A DNA stretch of 64,000 nucleotides from Symsagittifera roscoffensis (lineage: Eukaryota > Xenacoelomorpha > Acoela > Convolutidae): NCBI RefSeq assembly GCF_963678635.1, contig NW_026971211.1, positions 103,742 to 167,741 on the forward strand. The letters run 5' to 3'. Position numbers and translations under genes: made by a program. Numbering within the stretch: position 1 is the first letter of the stretch; every line of letters starts with the position of its first letter. This document shows, one piece after another, positions 46,511 to 59,100 of the stretch. The notes beneath the pieces were generated by a model, which worked only from the letters and a program-made list of their open reading frames with translations, had not been told where the DNA came from and made no database searches.

Positions 46511-49365
46511 CTTACAAATAAGTTGGTTGTTAGTTTGATGGAGTATGATTGGTTAGTATTTAATATTTTATAGAGATAAAATCTCATAATTATAACCAAT
46601 GATAAATACTAGTTCAGATCTGATTCCATTACATACTAGTCAAAAACTGTCCCAAATCTTGTTTCAATTTGAAATTTTTTATTTAACAAACGTGTTTTTC
46701 TTACTGATCTGTTAAAAGGAACTTACTTGAAGCTTAATATTCGCTGTATTTGTTCTACTTGAGCGGTTTTTGATTGGGATCTCGACCCGGGTAGTTTGTT
46801 GGAGATGGGAGTAGGATCTCAAAATTGAAATTTTTTATAAATAAACTTGATTTAACTATTAAAACGCCGAGGCGAAGCGGAGCTTCGCACCACTTGCGAT
46901 ACAACACAAACATAAAAAACATAAATCGAAAAAAAATTAATTGTTTAAAAAAACTAGGTGAACCAAAATTTTTGTATGTCTCGATCAAAAACAAGTAAGG
47001 GCCCAGCTAAAGTCGGATATATGTGTTTGATATTAAATGAATTTGCTATACTAATGCATCACCAAAAATAAAATTTCAAAAGTTGGACTTTGCCCAAAAT
47101 CTTAGCTGTTTCTCTACTAAAATAAGGTAGAAGAGTAAAAAACTTTGAAGTATTCAACTTTCGCAAGGAGATAACATTTCTCTTACAAGTAAGTAAGGAG
47201 TCGCCGCTTCTGCAGGAAAAATTATCGCAAGCGGTTTTTTCAATTGAACTTTTTCATTTCAGTTTTGATTGTGTAAATTTAAAAAGCAGGTTGTGGCCGC
47301 ATAAGCAGAGAACCGTTTCTCGATTGAACACAACCGGCGAATTGGCACGGTAGTTGTCAAGTTTCCGAAAAAAAATCAAAGATTCAAAACATTGACTTAT
47401 TTGAAGACCATAACTGTTTTTGCAAACAAACTGGGCATAGCCAATTTTGAAAGAATTATTTCAACAACCTGTTGTTTCGATTAAACCTATGATATCGGTT
47501 TTGGCAGGATAGTAAGCGAGAAAACTCCAAAAAAAGGTCAAAAATCAAAAGTTTGACATTTCCGAGAATCATAGTTTTTTGTGTGAATTAATAGGGCAGC
47601 GCAGAAGGGATACAGGCAAGCAGTAATTTCGATTAAACCCGAATTCTCAGACTTGAGAGCGTTTTTTGTCGAGAAAAGTAAAAAAAATTAACAAAAAACG
47701 ATCAAAAAATCAAATTTTTGAATTGTCTGATGGCAATAACTTTTGGTGTCAGAAAATTTTGGGCGTATTCGCATAAGTAATCGATCTTCGTGCAACTAGT
47801 TTTTTCAGTTTGACCTCTATTTCAGAGATGGCAGAGTAGCTTTTGAGAATATTCAAAAAATTTGCAAAACGAACAAAAATCAGAAACTTGACTTTTCCGA
47901 GGGCTATAATTTTTTCTGTAAAAAAAAAACAATTTAAGTAGTCGCTGAAACAAGGGAGCTTCCAACTTTCTGATATCTCCATTCAACCCACACTATCAGG
48001 TTTGAGAGGCTAGTTTTTGAGAATTGTCAAAAAGATTCACAGAAAGGACGAAACTCAAAAATTTGACTATTCCGAGGGCCATAAATTTATGTGGAAGAAA
48101 AAATGAGTGTAGACGGTTTTTTTCGATGAAACCATTCCTTTTCAAATTTGAGAGGGTATTTTCGAGAAAACGAAAAAAGAAATCAAAATATGGGTCAAAC
48201 TATCCCCCACAAAGGCTGTAGACAGAGATTCAAGTTAAGAGAGACTGTAGGGGAGTATGAAGGCACACAAGAGAGTAGGCGGTCTTTCAATTGAGACTCG
48301 TTTTTTATATCAGAAGTTTCTGAGAAAAACTAAATTATTCAACTATATTTACATATAGATAAAAAAAATTTCAACGAACCGATTGGTAAAGAAACAAACA
48401 CCTTAATAAGTTGAAAGGGGAAAATTAAAATTGTGTTTTTCCTTGAAACGACCCAAGATTAGGTCATTAGGCCGATAAAATTTAGGCTAAAATATTTTGG
48501 ACCAACGAACTTTTCAGAAAAACAAAAAAAAAACGGAGAAAGAAATACGAAGTCAAGGTATGTATATTCACAAATTGTAGGAGTAAACCAAGCAGTAAAG
48601 TCATATTAAAAACGCAGCAGAAACAAAAAAATCCAAGATGTGACAACTATGGTGACAACAGATAAGTAGTCAGAAAATTGGCCGAAAAGTTAAAGATTAA
48701 ATTTCAAATTCTAGGAGTGAAAATTAACACGAAAACAAACAACTAAAACGAAACTGCATTCAGCAAAAAAAATCCTAAGATGTGGCAACTAAGCCGACAA
48801 AACATAAGCAAACATATAAAAAACCGCCATTTTTTTTAACGGAAAATTTTCCGTTTCAAAAAGAAACAAGCCCTGCTCAGATTCAAACTCACGACCTTTT
48901 CTGTCCCAGGGGTGGCAATTGTGTAGTTGAGATTAGTTAAGATTATTGGCAACTACGTTTTAATTTTTAATTGTCTTTTTTCTGTATTTTAATTTTTTTA
49001 ATCGTTTGTTTTTCCAGAAAAAAAACTATTGCAACTGAAGAAAATATATATAAAAATATAATTCTTCTAAAAAGACGTGTACCTAATTTCCTAGGTTTCC
49101 TCTTTCAGTGAAATTATTCAATTAGTGCTTGAGTGTGTAATTGCAATTTACAGCAAAAAGGTTTGTCCAACAGTAATTGTCATTACATGAGAGCAATTTT
49201 CAGCAGCCCCAATGAAAAGATTTTAAACTTGGAAAAAACGCAACATTTGCAGTTTTCAGCAGTTATGGATGAATAAGAATACATATTAGTAAATAAATTA
49301 TAATACATTATATGAATTATCGAATTAGAATCAAAACTGACCTAAAAAAGATAGATTTTTGTTCT

Positions 49366-51376
49366 CAGCAATCTGTTGATCAAGTCAATTTATAAAAAAA
49401 AAATCGAAAAAATTTTCATAACTCTCTAAATCTTGAAAAACAGCTTGCTGCTGTTTGGCTTATTATATTCAAAGATGATAATACAAGAAAAACGAAAAGC
49501 AGCGTTTCACTAAATGATGTGTTTTTACCACATTTTATTTGACACTCATGATCCAACAAATTTTTATATCAGATCACGAGACGATGGAAAATGAAGTACC
49601 TTTTCTTGACAATTTTTTTCTTGAAAAACAAAATATTAAATACTGGTAGAACTGAAACGTTTTGGAAAACCATGAGATTCAGCTGAGGTTTGATTTTGCG
49701 CTCTGGAAGACTACTGGAGACATAGAGTTTAAAAATGTTTTTGAAGCTGTAAATGATAACTTTTCACAGCTCCTAATAGCTATCCAATCTAATTGTGAGA
49801 TGTTTCTTCCTAAGCTCTCAGTTAATTAAAATAGAGAAAACTGGATAACCCTCAAAAAAAATTTAAAAACGAGATTAACAAAAGTATCAAATTTTAACAA
49901 AAAACTTGAAAACACTATCCATTCTAAGAGAAAAAACTTAAAAGCAGCAGCCAAAAAAATTCAAAAAATAAATATAAAAATATAGGTGAGAAAAAACAGA
50001 AAGAACAAATGAGTTCAAATCACAATATTTCTGGGTAGAATTTAACATTTTTCTAATCGAAGTTTGTCAGAAGTTAGCCGAAGATAATACAAGTTCACAA
50101 AACTTTAAAATTTTTTAGAGAAAGAAAAAAATGTTTCGGAAAGCATTCCACCCCAAGAAGTTCATGAAGTATTTAAGAACGCGAAGAAAGAAACAGCCTT
50201 GACAGTTACAATCAAATTAACAAACTTATTTTAAAAATAGTCCGGTTTTATCTGAGCTATTGAGTTGCCTTTTGATTCATTGTCTAGACTTGTCATATTA
50301 TCTTCAATTTTAGAGACTGTTGAACTTCATTCAATTCATAAAACGACACAATGCGAGATTGTGCTAATTACAGACCTATACTTCTTTTTACATTTATGGA
50401 AAGGTTTTCGAAAAACTGATTAATAACTGTTTGAGAACTTTTATGAAAAAATATGAGGTAAATACAGCATTTTAGTACGAATACTTGAATAAAAAAACCC
50501 AGTGTATGCTCTATTGGGTCTCACAGAAAAAAGGGAGAATTTAGAAGGAAACATTGGCTCCGTGTGTACGTTTTTAGATCTTATAAAATTGTTCGACACA
50601 GTTGATCAAAAAATTTTACTAAAAAACTGCAAACTATATAGTTTAGAAAGTATTTTTTAAATTGCAAAAGAACCTTGATCTAGACAATTTTTAAATTTTG
50701 TTTTTGGAAAAAATCTTGCCATAAACAAGGATAAAACAACCAACTTTAAATGTAACAAAAAAAACGTTCCAGCAGTAAATCGCATAAATATTAGCTTGAA
50801 GATTTAGCAATTGGTGAGCTTTTTTTTTCAAAACACACCTCAATACAGCATTAAATCCTGCTCAAGGATATGTCAACTCAGATTTTATTTTAACACATCT
50901 ACACTGCTCAGGTTATACACAACATATTTTCAACCAGTGTGTCAATATAGTGTGCTGATCTATGGCAAAGCTAATAAGGCAGACAGACTTGAAACCAAAA
51001 AGAAACCCAGCAAAGACTTGCGTGAAAGAATTGTTGAAAAATCTAAAAAATGGGAAAGTCTGACACCAATTCAAGACAAAAATAAACTCTGTGCGGTTCG
51101 AGAGTTACATGTGTTTGAACTTTTTAAACTCATGATAAAAATAATGAGACGATCCTGTTAAAATAAAAACATGATGAAGTCATAATTGGACATTGCAGGA
51201 AATAACATTTACAATAAACACAGACAATACATGAAAAAACCATTGCGGCCGAAACAAAGTTACTAAAGAAGCAAAGAATAAAAGCAAACATTGGTTTCGT
51301 ATTTTAAATGAAAAATTTTTACAATTGTAAAAGATAACTTCGTGAAGCGTTAAGAAGTACATTGAATCTTTGGAAC
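49366..51376 (+). mobile_element. Decayed LINE in duplication unit B
   Basis: Duplicate of 42100-44110 with the same stops and frameshifts, so the element was already dead when the 7.27-kb unit was duplicated. Confidence 0.8.
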
Positions 51377-52225
51377 TAATTTTTCAAAAAATAATAGATG
51401 TCTACGTTTGGAACAACGAATATTTTTTCACTATGTTATGAAAAATTTCCGATCCTTTATTTTTTTCATCTTACTTTGATTATTTGATTGTTAGAAAACA
51501 CCTTAAAAAGAAAATTTGCTTTGGTTCTGAGTTTCTTTTTCCGGTTTTGTTTTCTTCTTTTAGTGTTTGGTGCTTGAAGAAATTTTGCGGTCCTCTTGAG
51601 TAATGTCTAAATAATGCAAGCTTTTAAAATAAGTACGCGAATAGATTTTGTTCATGGAAATGCTACCGGAAAGGCTTATGCCCTTTTGGTATTCTCCTAA
51701 GCCGAACTAAATTGTACGTACAATTTTAAAGAATACGTACAATTTTAAAGAACTTATCGTTATAAGTTTTGTGCTTGAAAATAAAGTTTTCATTATAAAA
51801 TCATTCTCAGTAGTGCTTCTCGTAAGTGGCAGGAAAAAGTTCAATGGGCTTCAATGAGGGCTTCAATGAGATGATTTCATATCGATGGGCATCTGGTCTG
51901 AATTTATCATCTTGTGCCAGATTTTTTTGATGCATTGACCATGTTCGTAGTGGTTAAGAGAGCTATAATTGTTTTTAAAATCTGTGAAACATGATGACGT
52001 TACAAGAGGAAAGATGACGTTACAAGAGGAAAAAACATATCGCTCATTGAGCAGGATAATTTGGCACAAACGTTGTACTGAATCGGCTGAGAACTCATTA
52101 AGAATCACTAACCTTGTTATGATGATTTTCTTAGCTCACTTGATGATTTCATTAGACAAAACTGAAGAGAAAAAAAGGCAAGCACAAATAACTGAAAGGT
52201 TATATTAAATACACATTGAAGAACT

Positions 52226-53460
52226 TGGCAAAATAGTTATGGTGCCCGAAGCAGAGTGTTGCCGTTTCGATAGTCGGGCAGACTAATTTTTGTCAAAGAA
52301 ATGTAACTGAGGTGCACTAATCTGAATCTTGGCAGTTAGATTCTCAGGCAGACAGGCGGACAGGCCGATTTTTTTCAATGCACAAAACTTGAGGTCTCCA
52401 AAGCCTAATAATATAATGCCAGTTCGATCATTGGAGAGATCAATTTTTTCATAGCAAAGTAATTGGGTAGTCTGAAGCCGAATTTTGGCGGATCGAGCCT
52501 CAGACAGACCAACTCTTGTCATAGAAATTTAATTTAGATGCCCTATCCCGAATTTAAACGGATCGATTCTCGGACAAGCCGAGTTTTATCATAGCAAAGT
52601 AACTATGGTGCCGAATTTGAATATATTGCCCTTTTGATACTCTGAAATACCGTGATACTGTTTCTTAGCAAAGAAACTACGGAGCTCGAAGCCGAATGTT
52701 GGCGGGATGATTGTCGGACAGAACAATTTCCATCATAGCATTGTAATTGGATTCTCGGACCGGCCAAATTTTTTCATTTGCAAATTAATTGGTTGATCAA
52801 GCTGGTTTTTGCCGTTTCGATACTAGGGCAGACTGATTTGCCCGAAGTGAATATGTTGGCAGTTCAATACTCGCACAGGCAGTGATTTTTTTTAGCAAAG
52901 TAACTGGGGTCTCCAAAGCTAAATGTTGCCGGTTCGGTCCTCGGGCAGACTATTTGTTTTCATAGCAAAATAACTGGGTTGCGCGAAGCAAACGCTTGGC
53001 GGTTCGAGCTTTGGACAGACCAAAATTTGTCAAAGAAATTTAACTTAGCTGCCCTAATCCAAATGTTGGTGGTTCGATTTTTGACAGGCCGAGTTCTTTC
53101 ATAGCCAAGTAATTATGGTACCCAACCTGATTATGTCGCCGGTTTCATACTCGGACTTACCATGTTATTTTTTCTTAGCAAAGTAACTATGGAGCTCGAA
53201 GCCTAATGTTGGCAGTTCGATCGTCGGACAGACCCATCTTTTTCATAGCAGTGTAACTGGGGTGCCCTTATCCGAAAGTTGGCGGTTCGATTCTCGTACA
53301 GGCCAAATTTTTTTCATAGCAAACTAACTGGTTGATCAAGCCGAATTTCGCCGTTTCGATACTCGGGCAGAATGATTTTTTTTCCATAGCAAAGTAACTG
53401 AGGTGCCCGAAGCCAATTGTTGACGGTTCTTTACTCGGATAGCTTATTTTTCTTAGCAAA
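52226..53460 (+). repeat. 70-bp minisatellite with T-arm-like motif (unit B)
   Basis: Counterpart of 44960-46205 in the same phase. It has more differences than the rest of the unit: for example 52612-52640 versus 45346-45374, and 52680-52760 versus 45414-45494. The minisatellite has changed faster than its flanks, or has exchanged monomers. Confidence 0.85.
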
Positions 53461-53614
53461 AAACAGGGTTGCTGAAATTGGGAAAATAGTGAATACCAAT
53501 CTTAATATTACTCTTATATCTCCTAGTCTCAATAGATCTAGCTTACACCGGTTTGCGCGAGTTAGTTCCAGAATGAGAACAACTGTATTCTAAGTTTAAT
53601 TCAAATTGTTCTGG

Positions 53615-53640
53615 TGTTGAAACTACAAGTAGTTTCAACA
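53615..53640. repeat. Perfect 26-bp palindrome at the unit A/B difference
   Basis: 'tgttgaaactac', then 'aa', then 'gtagtttcaaca': a perfect 12-bp inverted repeat with a 2-nt spacer. It sits exactly where unit A has the LINE fragment. Confidence 0.85.
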
Positions 53641-54059
53641 CTTACAAATAAGTTGGTTGTTAGTTTGATGGAGTATGATTGGTTAGAATTTAAAATTTTA
53701 TAGAGATAAAATCTCATAATGATAACCAATGATAAATACTAGTTCAGATCTGATTCCATTACATACTATTCAAAAACTTTCCCAAATCTTGTTTCAATTT
53801 GAAAATTTTTATTTAACAAACGTGTTTTTCTTACTGATCTGTTAAAAGGAACTTCTCTGTGACGTTTAAAAACTGTTTCTCCGTTAACTTTTCTAAACAG
53901 CACTTTTGGCTCTAAAGTTAGGCATATTTTGAAACAACCCGTAGTTTCAAATCAAAAGTTTTTTTTCAGTGATCTCGAGATCTCTTACTGAGTCACATTT
54001 TTCCAATCGACCGCATTTGTTTCTGAGTTCCTGTACTGTCCCTATTTTTTTTCTTCAGC

Positions 54060-55140
54060 AGAGTACTTCAAATGTTGTTTTTTGTTGCAACTGCTTTTGT
54101 TTTGCATGCTTTCAATAAATTAAGATAGTTTTGGCACTTTGGTGTTTTCGTAGACTTACAAGGCGTTTTGAGTGATTGTTTTTTTCCACATTTATGTTCA
54201 TGTTTTTTTTCATAACTGAAGTTCGAACAATGGAAAAGCAACTTGATATTAATTAGTAGTGAGAAAAACTAAGTATGCAGTAATTAACTCACAAGGATCC
54301 CACACAAGCCCTGCGGCTCATAGAGGCGAGACCTTGGAAATCCAAAAACGCGAGGATCAAGATGCTAACACTTATGAAAAAAGGATTGCATGTAAATTGA
54401 AAGTATTTATTAGAAAACTGTTCTTAGTTATATATCCGTGTTTACTAGTGTCATTTAATTCTGTGTTGTAAATTGTCAGGTAGCAGTTTCTTTGAGGATG
54501 AATTTGTAAAAAAGCTTATGCTCTGGCTGAATTTTCTCTTACTAGTTGTAACAAGTGAAAATTGTTCTTCGTTTAGAAACTTAGCAGAGATATCATAATC
54601 AACAAATCAAAAGTTATATCAACAAATTATATGCTAGAAAAAAAAGATAAAATCTCAGAGAGCTTTTTCGAGAAAAAAACCTTCTTTCCTTGATTTAAAA
54701 AGCCATTAAAACGGGCTATTTTTTCTCCAAACAGTATCAACTGGCTGATGAAAAGTAAGTCAAATTATTGTCTTTTACGACGCCCAAATATTTTTAATGA
54801 CCTACATAAATCTTTTTTCCTCCTCCGAGTGATACTTCGCATTAGCTACCTGACTTTTTTTATCTTAATTGTTTTTAATTGGTTTGGCATCACAAGTCTA
54901 AAGTTTCGACTTTTTCTTCGAAGTCTTCAAGTGCTTTTATATTTGTTAGTGCAAAACAACTTTGTGTCATTCACAAGTAGACACATTTTTTCAACTTCTT
55001 AATTTCTAAGTAGGTCATTTACGTATAGTAGAATTATCAGCGGACCAAAAACAAACCCTGAGGAGCACCGTGTTTTATCTGTAGCAAATTCAAATTCTTT
55101 CAATTTGAACATACGTATTGATAACAATTAGTTAAATCTA
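54060..55140 (-). mobile_element. LINE fragment, minus strand, RT to 3' end
   Basis: The minus strand from 55140 down shows FGPLIILLYVNDLL, then LLVNDTKLF where FADDTKLF is usual, then LDL-CQTN (usual WCxxN), then the shared 3' region ending near 'caaaacgcctt' at about 54160. 5'-truncated and frame-broken. Confidence 0.7.
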
Positions 55141-55144
55141 ACCG

Positions 55145-55500
55145 TATAGGCGTTTTGAGTGATTTTTTTCTGACTTGATGTGATGTTGATTTTTTTTAAT
55201 AGCTGAAATTCGAAAAAAAGAAAAATCCAACAGTTTAACGCAACCTGGTTTGAATTAAATAAATTAAAAAATATAGTATTTAAATCACAAATTTTGAGCG
55301 CTAACCCTGAGGCTCCTTGATGCGTGACCCAGGAAAACAAAAAAAAGATCAAGGTACTAGTATTTATGGAAACTTAAATGCATGTAAATTGGAGTTATTT
55401 ATCAGAAAACAGTTCTTAATTATAAACCTGTATTCAATAATCTCGTTTACCCTTATTTGTTGTAGATTGTCAGGTGACACTTTGTTTGAGGATATAAAGA
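55145..55500 (-). mobile_element. Second copy of the LINE 3' region
   Basis: Starts with the same 'aggcgttttgagtgat' word as 54164 and 55822 and runs to 'gattgtcaggtgacactttgtttgagga', matching 54470-54500. It is cut off at about 55500, where a plus-strand RT fragment begins. Confidence 0.6.
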
Positions 55501-55529
55501 TGAAAAACAAAATTCATTCCACCTGCCTT

Positions 55530-55700
55530 GTCAGTTTCTACAATCTAATACAATCATATTTAACTAATCGTTATCAATAAGTATCTTCAAGTTGAAAAAA
55601 ATCGAATATTCTACAGAAAAAATACGATGTTCTACGGGGCTCTGTGCTTAGACCGCTGCCATTTCTACCATTCTTAAATGACCTTTCTATATAACCAAAA
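55530..55700 (+). mobile_element. LINE RT fragment in opposite orientation
   Basis: Plus-strand FYNLIQSYLTNRYQ is followed by VLRGSVLRPLPFLPFLNDLS (55629-55690), a decayed form of the GVPQGSVLGPLLFLLYINDL block. It is inverted relative to the flanking LINE pieces. Confidence 0.7.
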
Positions 55701-55799
55701 AAGAATACAAATAGTGCTGAGTGTATCAAAGTTAGTTTTTGTTGCAACTGCTTTAATATTGCTAGCTCCCAAAAATTAAAATATTTTCGGCACTTTGAT

Positions 55800-58250
55800 G
55801 TTTTTGGAGCACTTGAAGGCGTTTTGAGTGATTATTTTCCCCCACTTGAGGTTATGCTTTTATATGTTTTTAATATTTGAAGTTCAACCGAAGAAAATTG
55901 TCAATTTTATCTTGTTTTGAATTATTTAGTGGAAAATTATACGTTAACAGTATTTAACTTGCATGGGTTGCACACGAACTTTGACGTTCACAAAGGCAAA
56001 ACCTTGAAAAACCAAAATACAGAAGGATTAAGATACTAAAACTTTTATAAAAAATTGATTGCATGTAAATCGGAACTATCTCTCTAGAAACAATTTTTTT
56101 TTAGATATCTAAATTTATTTTTTTTTAAACAGTCAGGTAGCAGTTTTTTTGGGATGAATTTTTTTATACTCTGGCTGAACTTGTTTTTACTAGTTGTAGA
56201 TTAACAATTTTTGATTCGCAAGCTCTCCTGCATCTCTTTTGTGAAAAAGATCTTCGTTTAGAAAACGAGTACAAATTTCATACTCAACTGATTATTAAGT
56301 TCTTTATGTAATGAATAAGGAAAAATTTTGAAGACGGTTTAACTTTTGTATTCTTGGGAAATTGGCTTAACAGTTTTGATTTTTTTTCTCAAAAATTTAG
56401 TTTTTATTATCCGCTCATAGTTCATAACATTTTTTGACAATTAGCCATTTGCTAATAAACCATATGAAACCACTGGCTTGGCATAAGCATTATAAGATCT
56501 CAGGAAGAGTTTTCGAGAAAAAAATTTTCCTTGCTTGATATTTTAAGCCTTTGAAACGGGCTAGGTTTTTGTGAATAACATCAACATGCTGTTCAAAAGT
56601 CAGGTGATTCTCTATTACGACGCCCAAATAAATGAAATGACCTACTTATGCCATTTTTCGCCCCCGAGAGGTAATTCGCATTTTTTGTTTCCGACTAAAA
56701 TTAGCTAACTGAATTTTTGTGCTAATTCTTGTTTTAATTTTTTATACCACTAGTCTATTTTTCCGTTTTTTTTACTTGAATTCTTACACTGCTTTCAAAT
56801 TTTTGTTTGTACAAAAATACAATTTGTTATCAGCGAACAGACACAATTTTTTTTCAATTTTCCTTTCATAGAAATATCATTCATATATAACAGAAAAAGC
56901 AGCGATCCAAGTACAGAGCCTTGTGGAACACCTTATTTTATCTGCAGAAACTTCGAACTCTTTCCGTTTCAAGATACGTATTGACAAGGATTAATTAAAT
57001 ATGATTGTTTCAGATTGTAATATATTCCACGCAAGTCATATTCCTCTAGCTTTTTCTCCAGAACTCTTTTATCGATGGTGTCAAACGCCTTTGAAAAATT
57101 ATTTTTAAAAAGCCATTTCTAGGTTTTTTCGAATGTTTGCGTGATAAAACATTTTCTGTAGCGGTAATCGTAGCGTAGTAACAGTGTTTCCTGAATCCAA
57201 TTTGTTCTGCTGCAAAAATGTTAAACTTAAAATCAAATTTCAATAACGGGCGAAAAGCGTTTCTCGATTGTTTTTTATCAATAAGAGCAGCGTTTCTGGT
57301 CTTATATTAGTTGGGTCCTCGTAATAACTCTTCTTTTGAAAAGGTAGAACTGGCTATTCTGCTCGCATCTGCAAGTTTTCTATAAATTAACATTTGATTG
57401 AAAAAATAAGCTATTGGATTGCTAGTTACCTCAACCCATAATTTGATAACTTATTAATTGTGATCATGACCCTAGATTATTTGTTTTCAAGAGATTTAAT
57501 CACTTTCAGTACTTCATCATGTTATGCGGGCTAGAGAAAAGTAGTAGAGTCATTCTGGTGATTTCTAAAACAATTACCGTTCTAATTATCTTGCATGTTA
57601 GCCAGTTCTTCCCCAATATCATCACAAAAACTGTTTAAATTCTTTCATACTGTTTGAAAATTTTTTTGCTTTTCTTGTCCCGCAAAATTCAATAAAAGCA
57701 GAGAACAGTGATTTGGAATTACAACAGCTATGTAATTTTTGTCGTAGTACCCTCTTTTGCTCTGGCTGCTATGGCGGATAACTTGGGCACTCAATTTTTT
57801 TTATAATGCATTAGATTTTCTGCTGGTTTTGAAGTACATTTGTTATATTATTTTTTATAGACTTTTTTTCTTTGATCGTTTTTTCCAGCGGACAAAATTT
57901 GTAAAAAACAAAAAGAAATGAGTTTATCAATGATTCGAAAGAAAGATTTTCATACTTACCAGTCAGATGATTGAAAAGAAATAAGAGCTTCCATTTAATG
58001 CTATGGCTCTTATAACAATCAAAATTTTTTCGGAAAATGATGTTTTTTTCTCTTGAATGACCAAGGTCTTTTTTCAAAGCATAGTGATCACTTATTTTAC
58101 ACTGAATGGTTTTCACTTTCTATATGTTTTTATAAATATTCTGATCAATATATAATTATATATAATTTTGCTTGTGAGAGGATGATAAAACATCCCGATT
58201 TGTTTTTGAAAATTCATCATTTTTTTAAGGCGAACAATGTTACATAACGA
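55800..58250 (-). mobile_element. Decayed LINE, minus strand, endonuclease end to 3' end
   Basis: Minus-strand order: the endonuclease C-terminal segment with ISDHYAL (58116-57811); AEQIGFRKH (57243-57170, the usual QxGFRxG block); motif A KAFDTIDKRVLEKK (57090-57045); GVPQGSVLGSLLFLLYMND (56932-56876), with a stop just before it; and YLGVVIENHLTFEQHV and the post-RT region (56640-56430). The 3' region ends at the 'aggcgttttgagtg' word near 55820. Several stops and frame changes make it inactive. This is the most complete of three related copies in this cluster. Confidence 0.85.
57811..58116 (-). pseudogene. LINE endonuclease C-terminus and linker
   Basis: 101 codons starting near the conserved SDH of APE endonucleases (ISDHYAL), then a DCYKSHSIKW-type linker, a long amphipathic stretch and a lysine-rich end (KTIKEKKSIKNN). 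SDH is the catalytic C-terminal motif of the family; the following residues match the 'SDH.+' pattern only loosely. It is part of the element above, not an independent gene. Confidence 0.6.
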
Positions 58251-58733
58251 GTTTATTTTTTCCAGCCAATGCAGTACATTTTTATGTTCAGTTTCTGTGT
58301 TCAGTTTTTTAACAGTACATAATCCAGCACTAAATAACAGTAGAGGCTAAGGATAACTAGACTGCTCATGCAAGAATGGTCGTATGAATATTCCGTTAAG
58401 GTAACATAAGCGTTTGCTAAACGCTGTTTGCTATTTTTAAATTAAACGGAAAATTTTGGAGAAAACTATTGCAGCCAACAGGCAGTCGTTGAACAGCGAA
58501 AATGAGAACAGATAATATTTGGAACTTCAAATTTCGAATTTGGAAAAAACAATCACTTTAAATTTTTTAAAATTTCAATTTTTTTTATGATTGTCTCTCA
58601 GAAATTTACCTCAGCCAAATAACTGATTCTTAAGGTAATTTTTTCGTTTTGCTGAAAATTTTGCTAATAAAAGTAGTTTTTTCTCATTTTTTTTGCGCAA
58701 TAAGCTTGTGTTGAATCTGCATTCGTTTAACAA

Positions 58734-59054
58734 ATGAATCATTCAGCTAAGTTCTTTCATTTAACAAATGAATCAGATTTGAAACTCAGCTTAATTCAAA
58801 ATTCAATCAACGAAAAATTAAAATTTAGCATTGAAAAACTTTTCAATTTTTTCCTTAAAAACAAAAACTACAACACCAAAAAAGGTTATAAACCTCTACT
58901 TTCATTATCACACAAAATCAAAAAAGTGGACGCACTCAAGTTACAGGAGAAATTTCAAGAATTCAATTACGAAGGGATTAAGACATATAAAGAAAGCAGA
59001 CACAATATAAGTGGAAATTTTTGTTTAAAACACAAACCTTCTACCACATTATAA
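58734..59054 (+). other. Unrecognised 106-codon frame
   Basis: Starts ATG (preceded by 'caaatga'). Lysine-, asparagine- and phenylalanine-rich (FFLKNKNYNTKKGYKPLL, KIKKVDALKLQEKFQEF). I see no domain, signal peptide, splice site or poly(A) signal that would support it. It could be the decayed ORF1 of a LINE or a chance frame in AT-rich DNA. Confidence 0.12.
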
Positions 59055-59100
59055 GCCACAAATGGGGCCAGACTTATGCGCCAGACAAATAGCTCGGAAT

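Larger units (their letters stand above)
39456..53854. repeat. Tandem duplication of a roughly 7.27-kb unit
   Basis: Unit A (39456-46720) and unit B (46721-53854) are nearly identical at an offset of 7265-7266 bp. The junction and both outer edges share ACTT: '..aaaaggaactt' ends each unit and 'acttacttgaag' starts each. Each unit contains repeat R2, 145-bp sub-repeats, a tRNA-like segment, a dead LINE and a 70-bp minisatellite. The main difference is an extra segment of about 160 bp in A at 46348-46510. Confidence 0.9.
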
